Below, in pieces: positions 22,101 to 34,312 of a stretch of 64,000 nucleotides of DNA (its first letter is position 1; the number at the start of each line of letters is the position of its first letter). A program made the position numbers and the translations under genes. The stretch comes from Hydractinia symbiolongicarpus (lineage: Eukaryota > Cnidaria > Hydrozoa > Anthoathecata > Hydractiniidae): NCBI RefSeq assembly GCF_029227915.1, contig NC_079875.1:20021001-20085000 (forward strand), in the 5' to 3' direction. The notes under the pieces were generated by a model, which saw nothing but the letters and a program-made list of their open reading frames with translations, searched no databases and was not told the origin of the DNA.

Positions 22101-22868
22101 TTTTGTTTCGATTTGATTTCGCGCAACTTTATTGATCATTTGTGTACCATAACGAAAGAAATTATTGTTTTTGCAAAATCTTTTTTTTTTTTACCATCAA
22201 AAAACACGCGAGCAACTTCTTTGATAGAACTATTTGTAAATATGATTGATTGTTTTACATAAAATATATGAGTATAATATAAAATGAGTAGGTGGACCAT
22301 TGCAACTTTGGCGTAATCGCGCTCTTCACACAGAGTGTTTCATTTATAATTGTGTCCAACCACGTTCCCAGTGCCTTTTGTCTTCTTTTTTCATAATTCC
22401 ATGGAAACGAAATTGACTTGGTTCACTTTGTTATTGAAATATGCTTACATAAAGTTTTAAAATTCTCTCAAAAGGGCAGAAATTAATTTTTGGTTATTAT
22501 TTGTACTGATTAATACCAGCCAGAAGTAATCCCTTTTTGAAGGATAATTTGAAGTTGCCTTCCCTATATCCTTTGTGTTCTTCATAATTACCATTTTTTT
22601 GAACCTGTTAGAATTCTGTTATTTTTCGTTATATTACTTCTAATAATGAAAGTCAAATTTATTAACATAAACCAACCTAGAATTTACAATATAAAACACA
22701 AATGACTAAAGACATTATACGTGGAAAGATAACACTTTGAACATTGAAAGGGTGAAATTACAATACGAAACAACATATAACTAATATTGATTTAACAGTA
22801 CATTTAGATGCAATCGTAAATGGACGCTCTATTCGCCAATGCAAAGTCATTGAGATTAATGACCCTAT
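19107..22868. other. 3.7 kb AT-rich DNA without a recognisable gene
   Basis: Contains a (TAA)n run (about 20477-20500), a low-complexity block built of AAAATCAAAAATTTGATTTT-like words (20530-20730), a cluster of GGGATGCG words (21394-21440), and a 20-bp tandem repeat at about 21677-21735. Open frames here are short and of random composition. Confidence 0.6.
21677..21737 (+). repeat. Tandem repeat, about 20-bp period, three copies
   Basis: Variants of TAGTAGTGCAGTATATTAT in a row. Confidence 0.7.
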
Positions 22869-24660
22869 CTAGCGTCGATCTAGAACCCCGAACACATCGA
22901 ATTGTCGACCGTAGCAACGAGAAACATTGACATTCGTTGCTAAAGATACCACAATGGACCATTTTTCAGCAATCATATCGACTAAGCGTTTAAAAAAGGC
23001 TTTGCACTCATCGCCCATCGCACCATTTGTCGCGAATAAAAGAGGTGTAAAGGAACCATTCTCCACTTAAAGTACGCGCTCGTTATACTGCTTCTTCTTT
23101 TCCCTTTCGTTTTTCTGGAGGGTTTTTCTTATTTCCATATCCCTGTACCTCTGAGCGTAGGCATTGAATGCCCTTATGTCTAAAAATACTCTTTGGTCAG
23201 GAATCCAGAAACTGCGTGCACTCACATCCAGTCTTGATTCATATCCGTCGTTTGCCATGCGTTGTTGGAACCTTTCGCCTTTGATTTCAAGAAGACTCGG
23301 CTCTACTCTTACATCTTTACTTACTTCCTTGAGAAGGTCTGCAGTTATGTTGCGAATCTCATTGTGTCGAAGTGTGACTAGTCCACCCTTTTTACATGAC
23401 AATACCTGGCTTAAATGGAACCGAACACCACATATGTAGTTGGAGGGCAATTGTTCCAGTTGCCAGTTGTATCGAATCTTGATTGCATCCCAGAACTGTT
23501 GCTTTGTCAAATCGTACCCCCAATCTATAAGTGGAAGCGTTGTTAACCAATTTGAGACTCCCGTTCGCATATTAGATTCATTGATTCGTTTCTCCTCGTC
23601 TGTCATCTCAGCTCGCAATGCTTCAAGATCTGCGTCGTTCTGATTGAATTTGTTGTTTGGTCTTGTCACCTTCTTCATTGTTCACCATGAGAATTTGATT
23701 TCTCAGCGAGGCTGTCATGTTTCTCGAGTTCTCATACTCGATCGTTACATTTTTACAAAACACATCAATTCCCAATCCACCAAGCCTCGGAGGGAGTGCT
23801 AGAAGTTTCCTTTCGTTATCGTTAACGATGTGACCACCAGTTACCGCAGGGATAAACTTGTGTCGAATAACTTCATCGAGAGGTGTCAAGAACTCTTCTA
23901 TTCCAAAAATCGTTCTTAGAAAGTATGTAAATTTGTCCTTGTAGACACCTACAAAGCACATGTATGCAGCTTGAGGTTGCGTTACTGCTATGTCTGACAG
24001 CAGATTGATATCCCTGACCCATTTGGTCACCATTGCTTTTACATACGTCTCTTTGTATTCAACGCTTCCTATTACAGCACCCAGGTGTCTTTCACCCTCA
24101 ACTGTAATTTGAATGCATGTACCTTGGAACTGCTTCCTGGCTTGTTCAAGTTTACTTGATTTCACGATCGGTCAAGATTTTACTGGTTGTTGGAAGTATC
24201 CCAAACTGGGACTGATTCGCGTCAGATTGTCCCACCATTTTCGTATTGACTCAAGATTGCCGGATGCGGAGAGGTCATCAGCAAAAGCAACTGTCTTGTT
24301 ATGATGTGTACCAATGAGATACACCAGAGAATCGAGAAGGGGTGTAATTCCTATTGCATATATCGCCATACCAACAGGGTCGCCTTGTGTTTTACCTTCT
24401 TTAGATAGCAATTCAGTACCTCCAATGACGAAGAGTCGTGCTGGTCGCGTATAGCAATTTTTTACAAAAGTCGATATTTCAGGACAGATAATTCCGATGT
24501 TGTGTAGTAATACCGATCTATTCAAGCTGTTAAAAGCATTTTCTGCATCTACAAGTAAAACTGCATCTGAGTTATCATCTTCAAACATCACTTTCATTGC
24601 GTGGATTGCTACTTCACTGCCTGCTTTTTGTCTACACATTTGAGATTTAGATGATGCAGC
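22869..24660 (-). pseudogene. Reverse transcriptase of the same family as 1-1836, copy 2, with C-terminal Cys/His and nuclease-like region
   Basis: 5'-truncated near 24660. On the minus strand: LLVDAENAFNSLNRSVLLHN (catalytic block A), GKTQGDPVGMAIYAIGITP, then VAFADDLSASGNL (active-site box, about 24270-24300). Next comes HLGAVIGSVEYKE, and RLGGLGIDVF at about 23755-23785. A frame change near 23660 leads to WLTTLPLIDWGYDLTKQQFW and a Cys/His cluster (YICGVRFHLSQVLSCKKGG, then RHN). After that comes RLDVSARSFWIPDQRVFLDI, which resembles a PD-(D/E)xK-like nuclease core. Single stops at about 24165 (a lost Trp) and about 23066 break it. The C-terminus ends at 22869. The tail suggests an element that cuts its own target, but nuclease identity is inference. 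Confidence 0.82.
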
Positions 24661-24909
24661 AACAACAGCAACAGCAAAAGCCTTTTGAGATGGGCTTCAT
24701 AAATTCATTTAGAAATTTATTTTGTTTTATCTTTCAAATATTTTCACATTTATACAGTGTTTACTTTAGCACTTGTAGTATTGAATTATTTCCTCAGTAT
24801 TTGCAAGTTGCCCGCCAATTTAGTACGATTCCCGATGCTTGTTCGTTCGTAAAATATGAGTTTGCGCAAGTTATTTTTTAACAGAGTGGGGTGCAAATTT
24901 TCTTTATAG

Positions 24910-25230
24910 TTAGAGCTGGTTAGCTAAAAATAAAGAGACAGCAAACCGATTTGGTTTTCCAAACCGTTTGGACAACTGTTTCCAAGCAGTAGTACGCATG
25001 TTCCGGTCATGATAAGACCTAGTGGTAGTATTCCATAAACATGGATATGATTCTATATTCAGGATAAAACTTTCAATATTATAATCCTCTTGGAGTCTTA
25101 TTGCCGCAACATCAACAGTAGCTTTTTCGTTAGAATTCTTTGGTTGTTGCTGCAAAATTTTATGATAGAGCATATTCATTTCAAGTTCATTTTCGTCTGG
25201 AGAAACACATGTTTCTTCGTCGTCCGCCAT
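24910..25230 (-). CDS. MADF-domain protein, first exon or short ORF
   Basis: A Met codon at 25228-25230 starts a 106-codon ORF. The N-terminus is acidic (MADDEETCVSPDENELE). From about residue 52 it reads ESFILNIESYPCLWNTTTRS, then an AWKQLSKRFG block. This is the start of a MADF domain (short helix, Pro-x-Leu-Trp, then Ala-Trp), found in host regulators such as Adf-1-like factors and in accessory proteins of PIF/Harbinger transposons. The domain is cut at the C-terminal side, so a splice donor after the AWKQLSK block or a truncation is likely. Which of the two origins applies cannot be told from this window. Confidence 0.5.
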   Translation of the reverse strand: MADDEETCVSPDENELEMNMLYHKILQQQPKNSNEKATVDVAAIRLQEDYNIESFILNIESYPCLWNTTTRSYHDRNMRTTAWKQLSKRFGKPNRFAVSLFLANQL

Positions 25231-27039
25231 TTTTTAGATTTATTATTGTTTATTTTTTTAACTTTTGCTGACGACTGGCAAATTACGAAATAGTGTTAAA
25301 ACATTCAAATATCGTTGGCTATTTGTGTAAGAGAGAAAACAACATCGCCAAAAGTAGAATTAATTCAACTTTCGCGCTGAGCTTAAGAGCTGCTCTCGAG
25401 CACAAAAAATCTCTTAACAAGCAGTAATTTTTTCAAAATGCGCATGCGTCAATAATAATAAATAATTTTGCGCTATAGAAGAGTGAAGATTTTAGTTATT
25501 GCTTTAATAACTTTCAATCTATTGTTTTAATAACTTTCAGTCTTATTGCTGGTTTGATTACATCCTTGCTAATAAATATTTTAATGTATTTTATGTTGTC
25601 ATTTGTTACCCTTTTTCGATTAATTGTTCAGAATACTTAACGTGTATCTCAGAGAGTCGGTGTTATGGCGTTATAGTGCTTAAAGAGCGTAAAAAGGCGT
25701 TGGCTTCCAGGCCTTTGACCTGGACCCGTTGGGGGACTGACAACGGCAACCAAAAACCCCAGTTGCTTATTATCGCACCTTTGGTGCGATGTTCACCCTG
25801 CTGTTTAGTGTACTATCGACTGCTGGATTTCAGAATAGGGGCACTGAAGTAGAAACGAAAGATATAAATATTGCCGAAAATTTCTTCTCTTAGGTATTGA
25901 TCATCATCCTGTAAGCGAAAACAATGATTTACATGAATTGCTTGTTTGTTACATTAACATTTATGGATTGACTATTCCACGAAACCCGCACGACGCACTG
26001 GATTTTTATATAAATTTACTAGGAATTTTACAAAATGAGGGATCCAGTATATATATAACAAAGACTGTATATTTGTAGTAGATTTTTAAAAACAAAAAAG
26101 TAGTTGTGTATACATATATCTAAACAAAAACATAACATGGATACAAAGCTTTTGTAAAAAGACGTATATCTAAACAAAATAAAAAAATTGATTCATAATG
26201 CTATAAAAAACAAACGAAAGAAGCGAAAGCTGAACTAAAGAAATGTTTTTATTTGAGTTTTAGCGTAGTGCAATTTATAAAACGGTAAATTTATCTAATA
26301 TAATAAATTTGTATAGCAAAATGTTTATTTAAACAAAATTGAAAATATGCTGTCATAAAAATAACACAATAGAAAATAATATTAGAAGTTGGACTAAAAA
26401 GTGTTTTTGGTTGAGTTTTACTGTATAGCACCAAATATCATTACACATCACCAAAGCCGCTACCAAAACTTAGTGCTGTTTTCATAGATGCTTCTATTTC
26501 TTTGGTTGGCAATGTAGCAGTATGTCCATAAGCTGAGATCTTAGGTAAAATAATGCCTTTGTCAAAGAACACGTCGAATCTCGATATCCGGCCGAACAAC
26601 TGAAAACTTCGGCCGAATAAGAAGAATTTTCAGCCGAATGTTTAAACACTCGTCGGAGCATTTAAAAAGGCCGCCAAACATTTGGAACTTGGTAAATATA
26701 CGGACCATATTCTCTGAAATGTTCGGCCGATCATTTAGAAGAGAAAAGAGAATACTGTGTGATCTTTTCCTAAACTCAATGCTTATCACGTGTTCTATTT
26801 TTCAAATTTCCGTATGATGTTGAGCTTACGTGTGGTTCAATGCAAACCGGATAACATTCTGTTCATTGAGTTGCCGTTTTTTGTGTTTGCAATACACCTT
26901 CAACCAGCATCGTATTTTAAACTTGGTTATTACAAAAAAATTAAAACTTTCGGAAATTATAAACATTAATTTAAATTATGTTTTGAAGAAATTTTGTACC
27001 TATTTACTTTTGTATTGTAAATTTGACACTTTTTAGATT
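25231..27039. other. AT-rich gap without a gene
   Basis: Holds a perfect hairpin ATCGCACC-TTT-GGTGCGAT at 25772-25790 and several CGGCCGAA words in 26590-26735. Nothing coding is recognised. Confidence 0.55.
25772..25790. repeat. Perfect 8-bp stem hairpin
   Basis: ATCGCACC, a three-T loop, GGTGCGAT, set in a GC-richer island (25690-25830) within AT-rich DNA. No promoter or terminator role can be assigned. Confidence 0.6.
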
Positions 27040-27918
27040 TCTTCCAAAAGAAAATTAGAAGATGTTGTGGCATTTATACATGACGTTTCCCCACAGAAAC
27101 CATTAAAATGCTTTAACTTCCGCATACAAACACAAAAGTGCGGAAAAAGACTGCTAGAGCCATATGCTTCGATGGTTCAAAACGTGAAAAGATTTTACAC
27201 GCCAAAATATCTGGAGAGGCTGTAAGTTTCTAAAAAATAATAAATCAAGAAGATAATAACAAGAACTTTGCTGATTATGTTATCAATAATTCCACCATAA
27301 TCGAAAATGAGATCCAGTCAGCGTTTCTTTTCAGAGAGTAGAACCGGAGGCAACTTATGTTTCTTTGAATTCGATCCCGGCTGTTGGCAACACGGTTTTT
27401 TCAGTCAAGGCAAAACTTGATTTGAGTCATGCTGTAGAAAAGCGTGTGAAAATTGGCTTGCGCCAAGCCAAGGTTTTAAACCAATGTTTTTTATTTAATG
27501 ATTCTGGCAGTGTTGAATTAGCAGTTTGGGATGAGTGGATATCCTTTCTACGTCAAGCTGTCGACGATGGGACCAATTTTTCTTAATTTTGTTAATATGT
27601 GAATTCTATTGCACCAGATTTTAATCAACATGCTCAGATACAGAGAGCCACATCGTGCTTGATGAATTACCACCACAGGTGGAGGTCGAACGAAATGATA
27701 ATGAAATATTGGTACCAGAGTTCGATTCCATACATGAAATAAATTTTGGTTATCGATGCTTTAAATGTGAAAGAATCATATATGTCCGATCGGGAATCGT
27801 GATTCACTGTGATAATTGCAATGTGACAACAAGGTCACATAAGCTTGAAAACACGTTTGAAGCTGTTGTACAAAAAGTTGATGAACGTAAACATAACGTA
27901 AACATAAACTTTGTTTAA
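27040..27918 (+). pseudogene. RPA-like single-strand DNA-binding protein (Helitron/Helentron type), spliced and decayed
   Basis: The first exon-like block, 27040-27222, lies between an acceptor (GACACTTTTTAG) and a donor (CTGTAAGTT). It starts with VVAFIHDVSPQKPLKCFNF, a first OB-fold strand pattern. A second block (about 27336-27586) follows the acceptor GCGTTTCTTTTCAG and has VFSVKAKLDLSH and SVELAVWDEW, a second OB fold. The last block (27655-27918) ends with a zinc-ribbon-like CFKCERIIYVRSGIVIHCDN plus a second Cys. This order is typical of the RPA1-like proteins carried by Helitrons. The phase between blocks one and two does not match and a stop follows the second OB block. It lies tail to tail with the helicase-endonuclease on the other strand. 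Confidence 0.65.
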
Positions 27919-28849
27919 ATTTACTTTGTTTAAATTTATCTTGTTTGAACTTATGTTATTCCAGAACTTTACGAAACTTTTTGTTGTATTAGTTTATTAA
28001 TCACTTGTTGATTTTCAATAAAATGGATAGCATTTTTTTCAAACCAATGCACTTAGTGTGTTATGAGGAACCCAAAAAAGTGGAAAAGCCTATATCTCGT
28101 TGGCGAAATGTTTAAATGTGGAAAAGCTGATAATTGTATAAAATAGTCCAGGTGCGAATTTTTGTCCGCGGAGTTTTGATCCATTTGAAAAACGTTTTTA
28201 AAAATCTCCTATCGTCATCGCTATAAGCAGGTGGGGTTTCATGGCTAAGCACTCGTTTAAAAAAAATGATCTTTTGAACATGTTCAACAAAACACTTGAA
28301 TTTATTTTAGTGTGTATGGTCAGGCCTGTATTTACGTGTGCGGAGCGTGCACTACATGGCAATGCTCAGGGGGCAATTCTCAGACCGTTAGTTAAAGTTG
28401 ATGAATCTTCCCTTATCTAGAAATTAGAAAACAAGTAAGGTTATCTTCGGTTGAGCTTATCATCTTTTTTGAAATGGTTTTGATATGGTCTATTTAATTA
28501 CAAAATATGTTTAAAATTTTCAAAATATGTTTGAACAATAAACTATTGTTTCCCTGCGCAATTTGTATCAAAATACAACTAATTGTTTAAACGACACACC
28601 AAGTTTTGTTTTTAGCTGAAATTAATTGCAGAAAATCTTGTTTATGTTCATATTGTGAGAGAGAAAAATGACTTAAAGTTTGTAAATACTGCCTTCAAAT
28701 TGAACAGAAGAACCCCGATGGTTTCTGCCACTAGCATAGATAAATATGCGGTTGGAGGAGGGGAGATTCTCCTCAGAGAAAAAGCACATGCAAACACGGC
28801 GAAAATTAAAAAAAATTGGTTTGAAATAGACTTCAATTTTGTGTAAATT
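27919..28849. other. AT-rich spacer, no gene recognised
   Basis: Short open frames only. It separates the RPA-like pseudogene from the convergent endonuclease. Confidence 0.5.
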
Positions 28850-29520
28850 TCTATTCCAAAAAGATTTTAAGCCGGACTGCATCATGGTCACTGAAATAGA
28901 CATTTTTTCAAAGATGTTTCGAAGATTCGCACGGATATAGATGTGGTCAATAAGTGAACCTGATATATGAGTTGGAGAGGTTACAACTTGTTTATATTCA
29001 GTAAGAAAGTCAAGGAAATAATTTTCGCCACTAAATGATTTACATTAAAATCTCCGAGTATAATATCAATAGTCTCATTTCCCAAAAAATGTTGAACAAG
29101 GTAAAGTGACTGTTCTCGATTAAGACAACTTTTACAATATAGAAGTAGGAAACTAATAGCCTTTTCATGAAATGTTCTTTTTGCCATTTTAAAAAATATT
29201 GCACCTGGAATTTTTACAGTATTAAACAATTCTGTAGTTTCGTTGTGTCCAACTAAAAGACTAGAAAATCTATCCACATCGTTGTTCAAAATCAAGTTAA
29301 AGGAACCTAATTTTGTGTCGCATTGGGTGTTAAATGTTATCTGGGTTTCTGTTAGGCATAATAAATCACTTTCTATGAGAACACGGTCGGACCTAATATC
29401 GTTTTTATGTTTGTTGTACGACCTTGTATTAAGAAGAGTAACTATAACAGAATTTTCACTCATTAAGCCAGTAGCTCTTGATGTCAACTTCGAATGTTCT
29501 CGCATATAATTGTATTGCTC
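28850..29520 (-). pseudogene. Endonuclease/exonuclease/phosphatase (AP-endonuclease-like) domain fused to the helicase
   Basis: VTLLNTRSYNKHKNDIRSD, then LIESDLLCLTETQI (catalytic Glu), then IDIILGDFNVN (about 29045-29070), are the N-terminal and central motifs of the EEP fold. After a frame change near 29040 the text GSLIDHIYIR (about 28925-28960) supplies the C-terminal Asp-His motif. The domain directly continues the helicase: linker residues between 29580 and 29505 read on in one frame, so the two were one protein. PIF1-type helicase followed by an EEP nuclease is the signature of Helentrons, a Helitron branch, and the nuclease is thought to act in cleavage of target or donor DNA. This copy is broken by at least one frameshift. 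Confidence 0.75.
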
Positions 29521-31275
29521 CGTTGCTCGGATATCTGCTTTAACAGCTGATCTGGTAAATGTTCCTTATAGGTTCCTCTAAACATGTAAATTTACTCAAC
29601 TCAACATAGATTTGTCCTGAGTGAAAGGTTCTTTGCTTTATTACATTAAAGCAAACAACAATTTTATTAAATGTTTTCCCTTGAACCTTATGAACAGTGT
29701 AGGCCCACGACAGCATTAGTGGGAATTGCATTCGTTTCATAGAAGGTGAGGATGGATTACATTTTTTAAACTTGATTTCTTCTCTATTCAGTTAATTGGA
29801 ACAACATTTTCTTGCATAGCATATGAATCTGCTCGTATGGCTTTAAGTCCTGAGTTTTTGTCTTCCATTTTTAGATATATTTTTGTAACTTTTCCTAAAC
29901 TATCGGTTTTTATACGATGAACAGTTTCAATCTGTCCGTTTATAAGTTTATCTGATACGTCAATGTTTGACGTCAACATGACTTTTGCGTTAAGTTTTAA
30001 AAGAAGGTTTCGAGCAAGTCCACCTGTTTCCATTTAAGGGCGGCTAGAAAGATTTTGCACCATTGACACAGGAATATTTTCTGGAATTTTGTCGATGCTA
30101 GGCTGTTTAACATTCTTTTGTTGTGCTCAGAGGCAGGTTGGTTTTCGGCAAAGATATGAATCGCATCTTTGGGATAATTTGAATCATTTTGGGAAATTAA
30201 TTTTGCTCTCAGTACATCTTCATTTCTAAGTTTCCCACTCTGATACTGTTCAGTAACTCAATCGAACATTGATCACCACGCTGCCTCATAACTTCCGTCA
30301 GTTCAGCAATCTTATAATAATTCCAGCAATGTTAGAGATTTAACAGTACATCCTATTCTGCATTAACTGGCCTTGCTTGAATTGGTGGAAGTTGATAAAA
30401 ATCGCCACATGCTATAACAGATATTCCTGCAAATGGAATGTCTTCTGAACATCCAAATATTTCGGTTAGTCTTTGATGAATGTGTAAAAGCAGTTTGTTT
30501 GAAACCATTGAGATTTCGTCTATAACAATAATGCTTAATTCTAAAAATTTGTTTCGCAGCATGCATCTTTTTTTTATCACTCAACTTAGAAATGTTTTTA
30601 GTAAAACTTCTATCAACCGGTATACCTAAGGCTGAATGTATTGTTTCCCTCTACATTGATGGCAGCAACACCTGTTGGTGCTAGAATGAGAATTTTATTC
30701 TTTTCTAAGTTCCCTGCACGATAAGAAAGTGCTTTCTTTAGCATGTCAGAAATTGTTGTTATCAAATGTGACTTTCCACAACCTGCACTTCCTGTCAAAA
30801 AGAAATGGATTGGCTTGACATCATGGTATGCGTTACATGCTAAGCTTTTTATGTAATCTCTAACCCAATCATTTACAACATCAAATATTTGCCCTTGAGT
30901 TTTATTTAATGTTCGAATTTTTTCATGGAGTTCATTATCGGAAATTCCAGGTTCACTAAAAGATGCAAAAGTCCCAGTCATTTGGACGTTTTTGGTCTCA
31001 TTTTCTACTTCGTCATTAATTTGGTTATTTGTATTACTCATCTCATCAGAAACATCGTCATTTTCTTGTTCGGCAAAAGAATCAAGGTTATTCACATTTG
31101 TTGTGTAAAAATTTACCATTGCTTCTTCAACAAGCTCACCGAAAGGCTCGCTAATTCTTTTATTTCTATTTATAGTTTTTAATACACCTTCTTCCCACAT
31201 TTTTTTCGTGAAGTTCCCAAGTTTTCACTTAACAATTCTGATTCTTCTCGAAACGGATAGAACATAAAAAGGAAA
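29520..31275 (-). pseudogene. PIF1-like helicase of a Helentron/Helitron-type element
   Basis: Starts inside a longer protein at about 31275 (FYPFREESELLSENL). Motif I, HFFLTGSAGCGKSHLI, lies at about 30765-30812; then KILILAPTGVAAINVEGNN. Frame changes bring VIDEISMVSN (Walker B, about 30505-30535) and CGDFYQLPP (about 30380-30405). The C-terminal half has NAKVMLTSNIDVSDKLING (about 29940-29995) and [18 protein letters not shown] (about 29665-29720), the last helicase motif before the EEP domain. At least three frame breaks (near 30600, 30050-30350 and 29750) make it inactive. The Rep nuclease part that would define a Helitron is missing, cut off by the LINE that starts at about 31300. Confidence 0.82.
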
Positions 31276-31326
31276 TGATGCTTCTAAAAAAAAACTAAAA
31301 TAATACGTGGTAATCAAAAACCACAC

Positions 31327-33160
31327 ATGAACAAGGCGTTACGTCAGTCCATTATGAAACGGTCTCAATTGAAAAATCGTGTCAATAAAACAAAAAACAC
31401 GTCGGACATTATAAGCTTTAACAAACAACGTAACTATGTGGTAAAACTTAACAAACTTGCTAAATTAGACTACTTTAGTAAACTTGATATTCGTAAAAAC
31501 ACAAAGCCTTTCTGGCAAACATGTAAACCATATTTTTCTAATAAGCACGCACAGGGTGATGCTAATATTATATTAATTGAAAACGATAAAATTATAATGT
31601 AAAATAAAGACATTGCCGTTATTTTTTGGAAAATGGCCCATAGTTCCAGAAAACCAACCTTCAGATGAGATAGGTAACATCACCAGAAAATATGCGAACC
31701 ATCCCAGTATAGTAGCTATAAAAAGTAATTTTTCCATAAATCATGAATTTGCATTTAATCCAGTAACACTAAACGAAGTCAAAGAAGTTATTAAAAATCT
31801 ACCTACAAACAAAGCTACAAGTAGTGATATTCCTGTAAAAATTCTGAAAGAGTCTGGTCAATGCTTTGAAAGACTGCGTGATTGTATAAACGAGGATATA
31901 AAAAATAGTCGCTTTCCAAATTGCCTGAAAGAGGCAAATATAATTCCCATATTCAAAAAGGGTGACAAGACAGTAAAATCGAATTATCGACCAATTAGTA
32001 TTCTACCTCTTCTTCTTCGAAGGTCTATGAAAAACTTTTATACAAACAACTATCAAATTATATTGAACCCTTACTAAACAACCTTTTATGTGGTTTTAGG
32101 AAAGCGCATTCGACACAACACGCTCTCTTTAAATTATTACGTTTGAAACGTGAAATAGATAATGGAGACTTTGTGGGGACAATACTAATGGATTTGTCTA
32201 ACGCTTACGACTGCTTACCCCATGACTTAATCATAGCTAAACTTGAAGCTTATGGTCTAAGTAAAAGTAGCCTTCAACTTATACTTGATTTTTTATCCTC
32301 TCGCAAACAGAGAGTAAAAATCGGTGATTCTTTGAGTGATTGGTTTCAGATACTTAGCGGAGTACCACAAGGGTCTATATATGGTCCCCTGCTCTTTTTA
32401 ATCTACATTAACGACCTTTTCTTTTTCGTCGAAAAAACTGATATATGTAACTTCGCTGATGACAACTCACTTTATTCTTGTGATGTAATTTTATCCGTTG
32501 TAATTAACCGCCTGCTTCACGATACAAAAAATTTACTGGAATGGTTTAAAATTAACTCACTTAAAGCAAATCCTGAAAACTTTCAATTTATGATTTTAAG
32601 CAAAAAAGTGAGGCAGCCGATAACATTACAGATAGATCAAATTTCCATCAAAAAGACAAATAGTGTGGTGTTGTTAGGAACTACTATTGACAATAAGTTA
32701 CTATTTAATGACCATATTCAAAATATATGCTCTACGGCTAACTATAAACTCCATGCTCTCCGTAGGTTAAGACAATATTTCATCAAAAGTCAATTCAGTT
32801 ATGCTCCGATAATCTGGATGTTTTGTAGAAAAACGCCTTATAAAAAAATTGAGAAAATTCATCGTAGGACACTAAAAGTCGTTTACAACATTGACTTATC
32901 ATATGGTGATTTTCTTGCCACATTTAACGAAATATCTATCCACCAGCTACATTTACGAACACTAGCGATTGAAATTTTTAAGTCAATAATGCACCTGAAC
33001 CCTGAGTTCATGTGATCATACTTTAATCTTGACTCGAAACCCTTAAACTATGAACTTAGAACGGGACGAACGTTAGCTCTCCCTCCTGCCAATTCGACCT
33101 ATTTTGGTACAAACTCTGTTTTATATAGAGGTTGTTGGCTACGGAATAAACTTGTCTGAA
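31327..33160 (+). pseudogene. 5'-truncated non-LTR retrotransposon (LINE) reverse transcriptase
   Basis: The Met-like start at 31327 is internal to the original ORF; the endonuclease is missing. Palm motifs: IIPIFKKGDKTVKSNYRPIS (about 31945-32005), GTILMDLSNAYDCLPHDLI (about 32173-32230), LSGVPQGSIYGPLLFLIYIN (about 32350-32410), and CNFADDNSLY (about 32448-32478), the active-site box. The C-terminal part after a stop at 33013 still reads STYFGTNSV and GCWLRNKLV to about 33160, as in CR1/jockey-like LINEs. Frame changes near 31605 and 32030, plus the stop near 33013, break it. It inserted into or next to the Helentron helicase, which stops where this begins. It is the only plus-strand LINE in the window. 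Confidence 0.85.
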
Positions 33161-34308
33161 TAATTTGTTGTCTGAATTTTCCGAAACGGAAACCGAAATT
33201 ACGGGAGAACTGTTTGGTTCTGTGAAAATTTATTTGGTCGTTTTTATACACAGTGTGAATGCGCTTTAGGCTGAGTTGTCAACTTTTTAAAATTCATAAT
33301 GGTAACCAGAGCTGTGTCAAAGTGGCCTTTTTTGCTCAACTTGCGATTTAAAAGTCTCGTTACGAGCTGCTCGGCACTGTTTAAATATCAGGGACAAGTA
33401 AAGGACGAATAAGCTATTTTATGTTTCCTGTTCTGTTTTTATTGTGATTCATTTTAATTTAAAATTTAAGAACTTCAATTTGGGCAAGGGTGTACCAAGG
33501 GTGAGGGTGTAACGTGAGGCGTAACGTGTATAACGTGTGTTAATACTTATTTTGTTTCTTTACACGTTATGTTTTTTTATGTTTATACAGCGAGTGAGAG
33601 ATATATTTGCACGTGACACAGCTTTTTTACTTATGCTAATGTGGCCTAAAACTCTTATATTCTGTTGACTTTGTCATTATAATGCCTTTAATACCTTTTT
33701 TTATTGAAATACCTGCAAACCTTTGAGCAAGATTTTTACATTCAAATTTGGCGCCAAATCTTTATTTTGATGTCGTGAAATTTGCACCAATTCAAAAATG
33801 TAAATTTAAAATGGCCGCCAACTAGGAGCACATGGTTGTGTAGCTGTGATTGTCACATACTTGTTTTGGCATGAAAACAGTGAGTTTTTGGTCTTTATTT
33901 TGAAGAATTGTATTCATGATACTAGGAAAACTCTTTTTAATTTGTTTTCAGAATTTCAGAAAATCCCCCACAAAAATTATGAGACAAACTGATTTTTTTG
34001 CAAATTTTCGTCCCCCCTCCCCCCAATTCAAGGTTGAGGGTTTCTAGATTCAAGCTTTTACTAAGATCAATATTACTAGTTCAATGTATAATATTTGACG
34101 TAGGAGTATTTGAGCTTTGATTATTTGACCTTTGTATATTTGAGTATTTGATTAAACTTTTATACACTTTCGAGTTTCTTCTTTAAACGTCGACGAGGAA
34201 TCTAAAAAAAGAAAGAGGTATAGATGTATTGGAATCCGGCATAAACAAAATACAAGAGATAAATTTTAGGATGAATGCTGACTCATACACATTGTGTTGG
34301 TCTAATTA
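33161..34308. other. AT-rich spacer without a gene
   Basis: A small cluster of GTAACGTG/GTGTAACG words lies at 33505-33540. No coding signal. Confidence 0.5.
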
Positions 34309-34312
34309 TTAA

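Noticed and set aside
25690-25830. Possible structured RNA (tRNA or snRNA) in the GC-richer island
   Set aside because: Hairpins are present, but there is no cloverleaf, no A/B box pair and no Sm-site arrangement.
26562-26789. 75-codon minus frame in a CGGCCGAA-rich stretch
   Set aside because: The repeated word drives the frame and there is no recognised protein feature.
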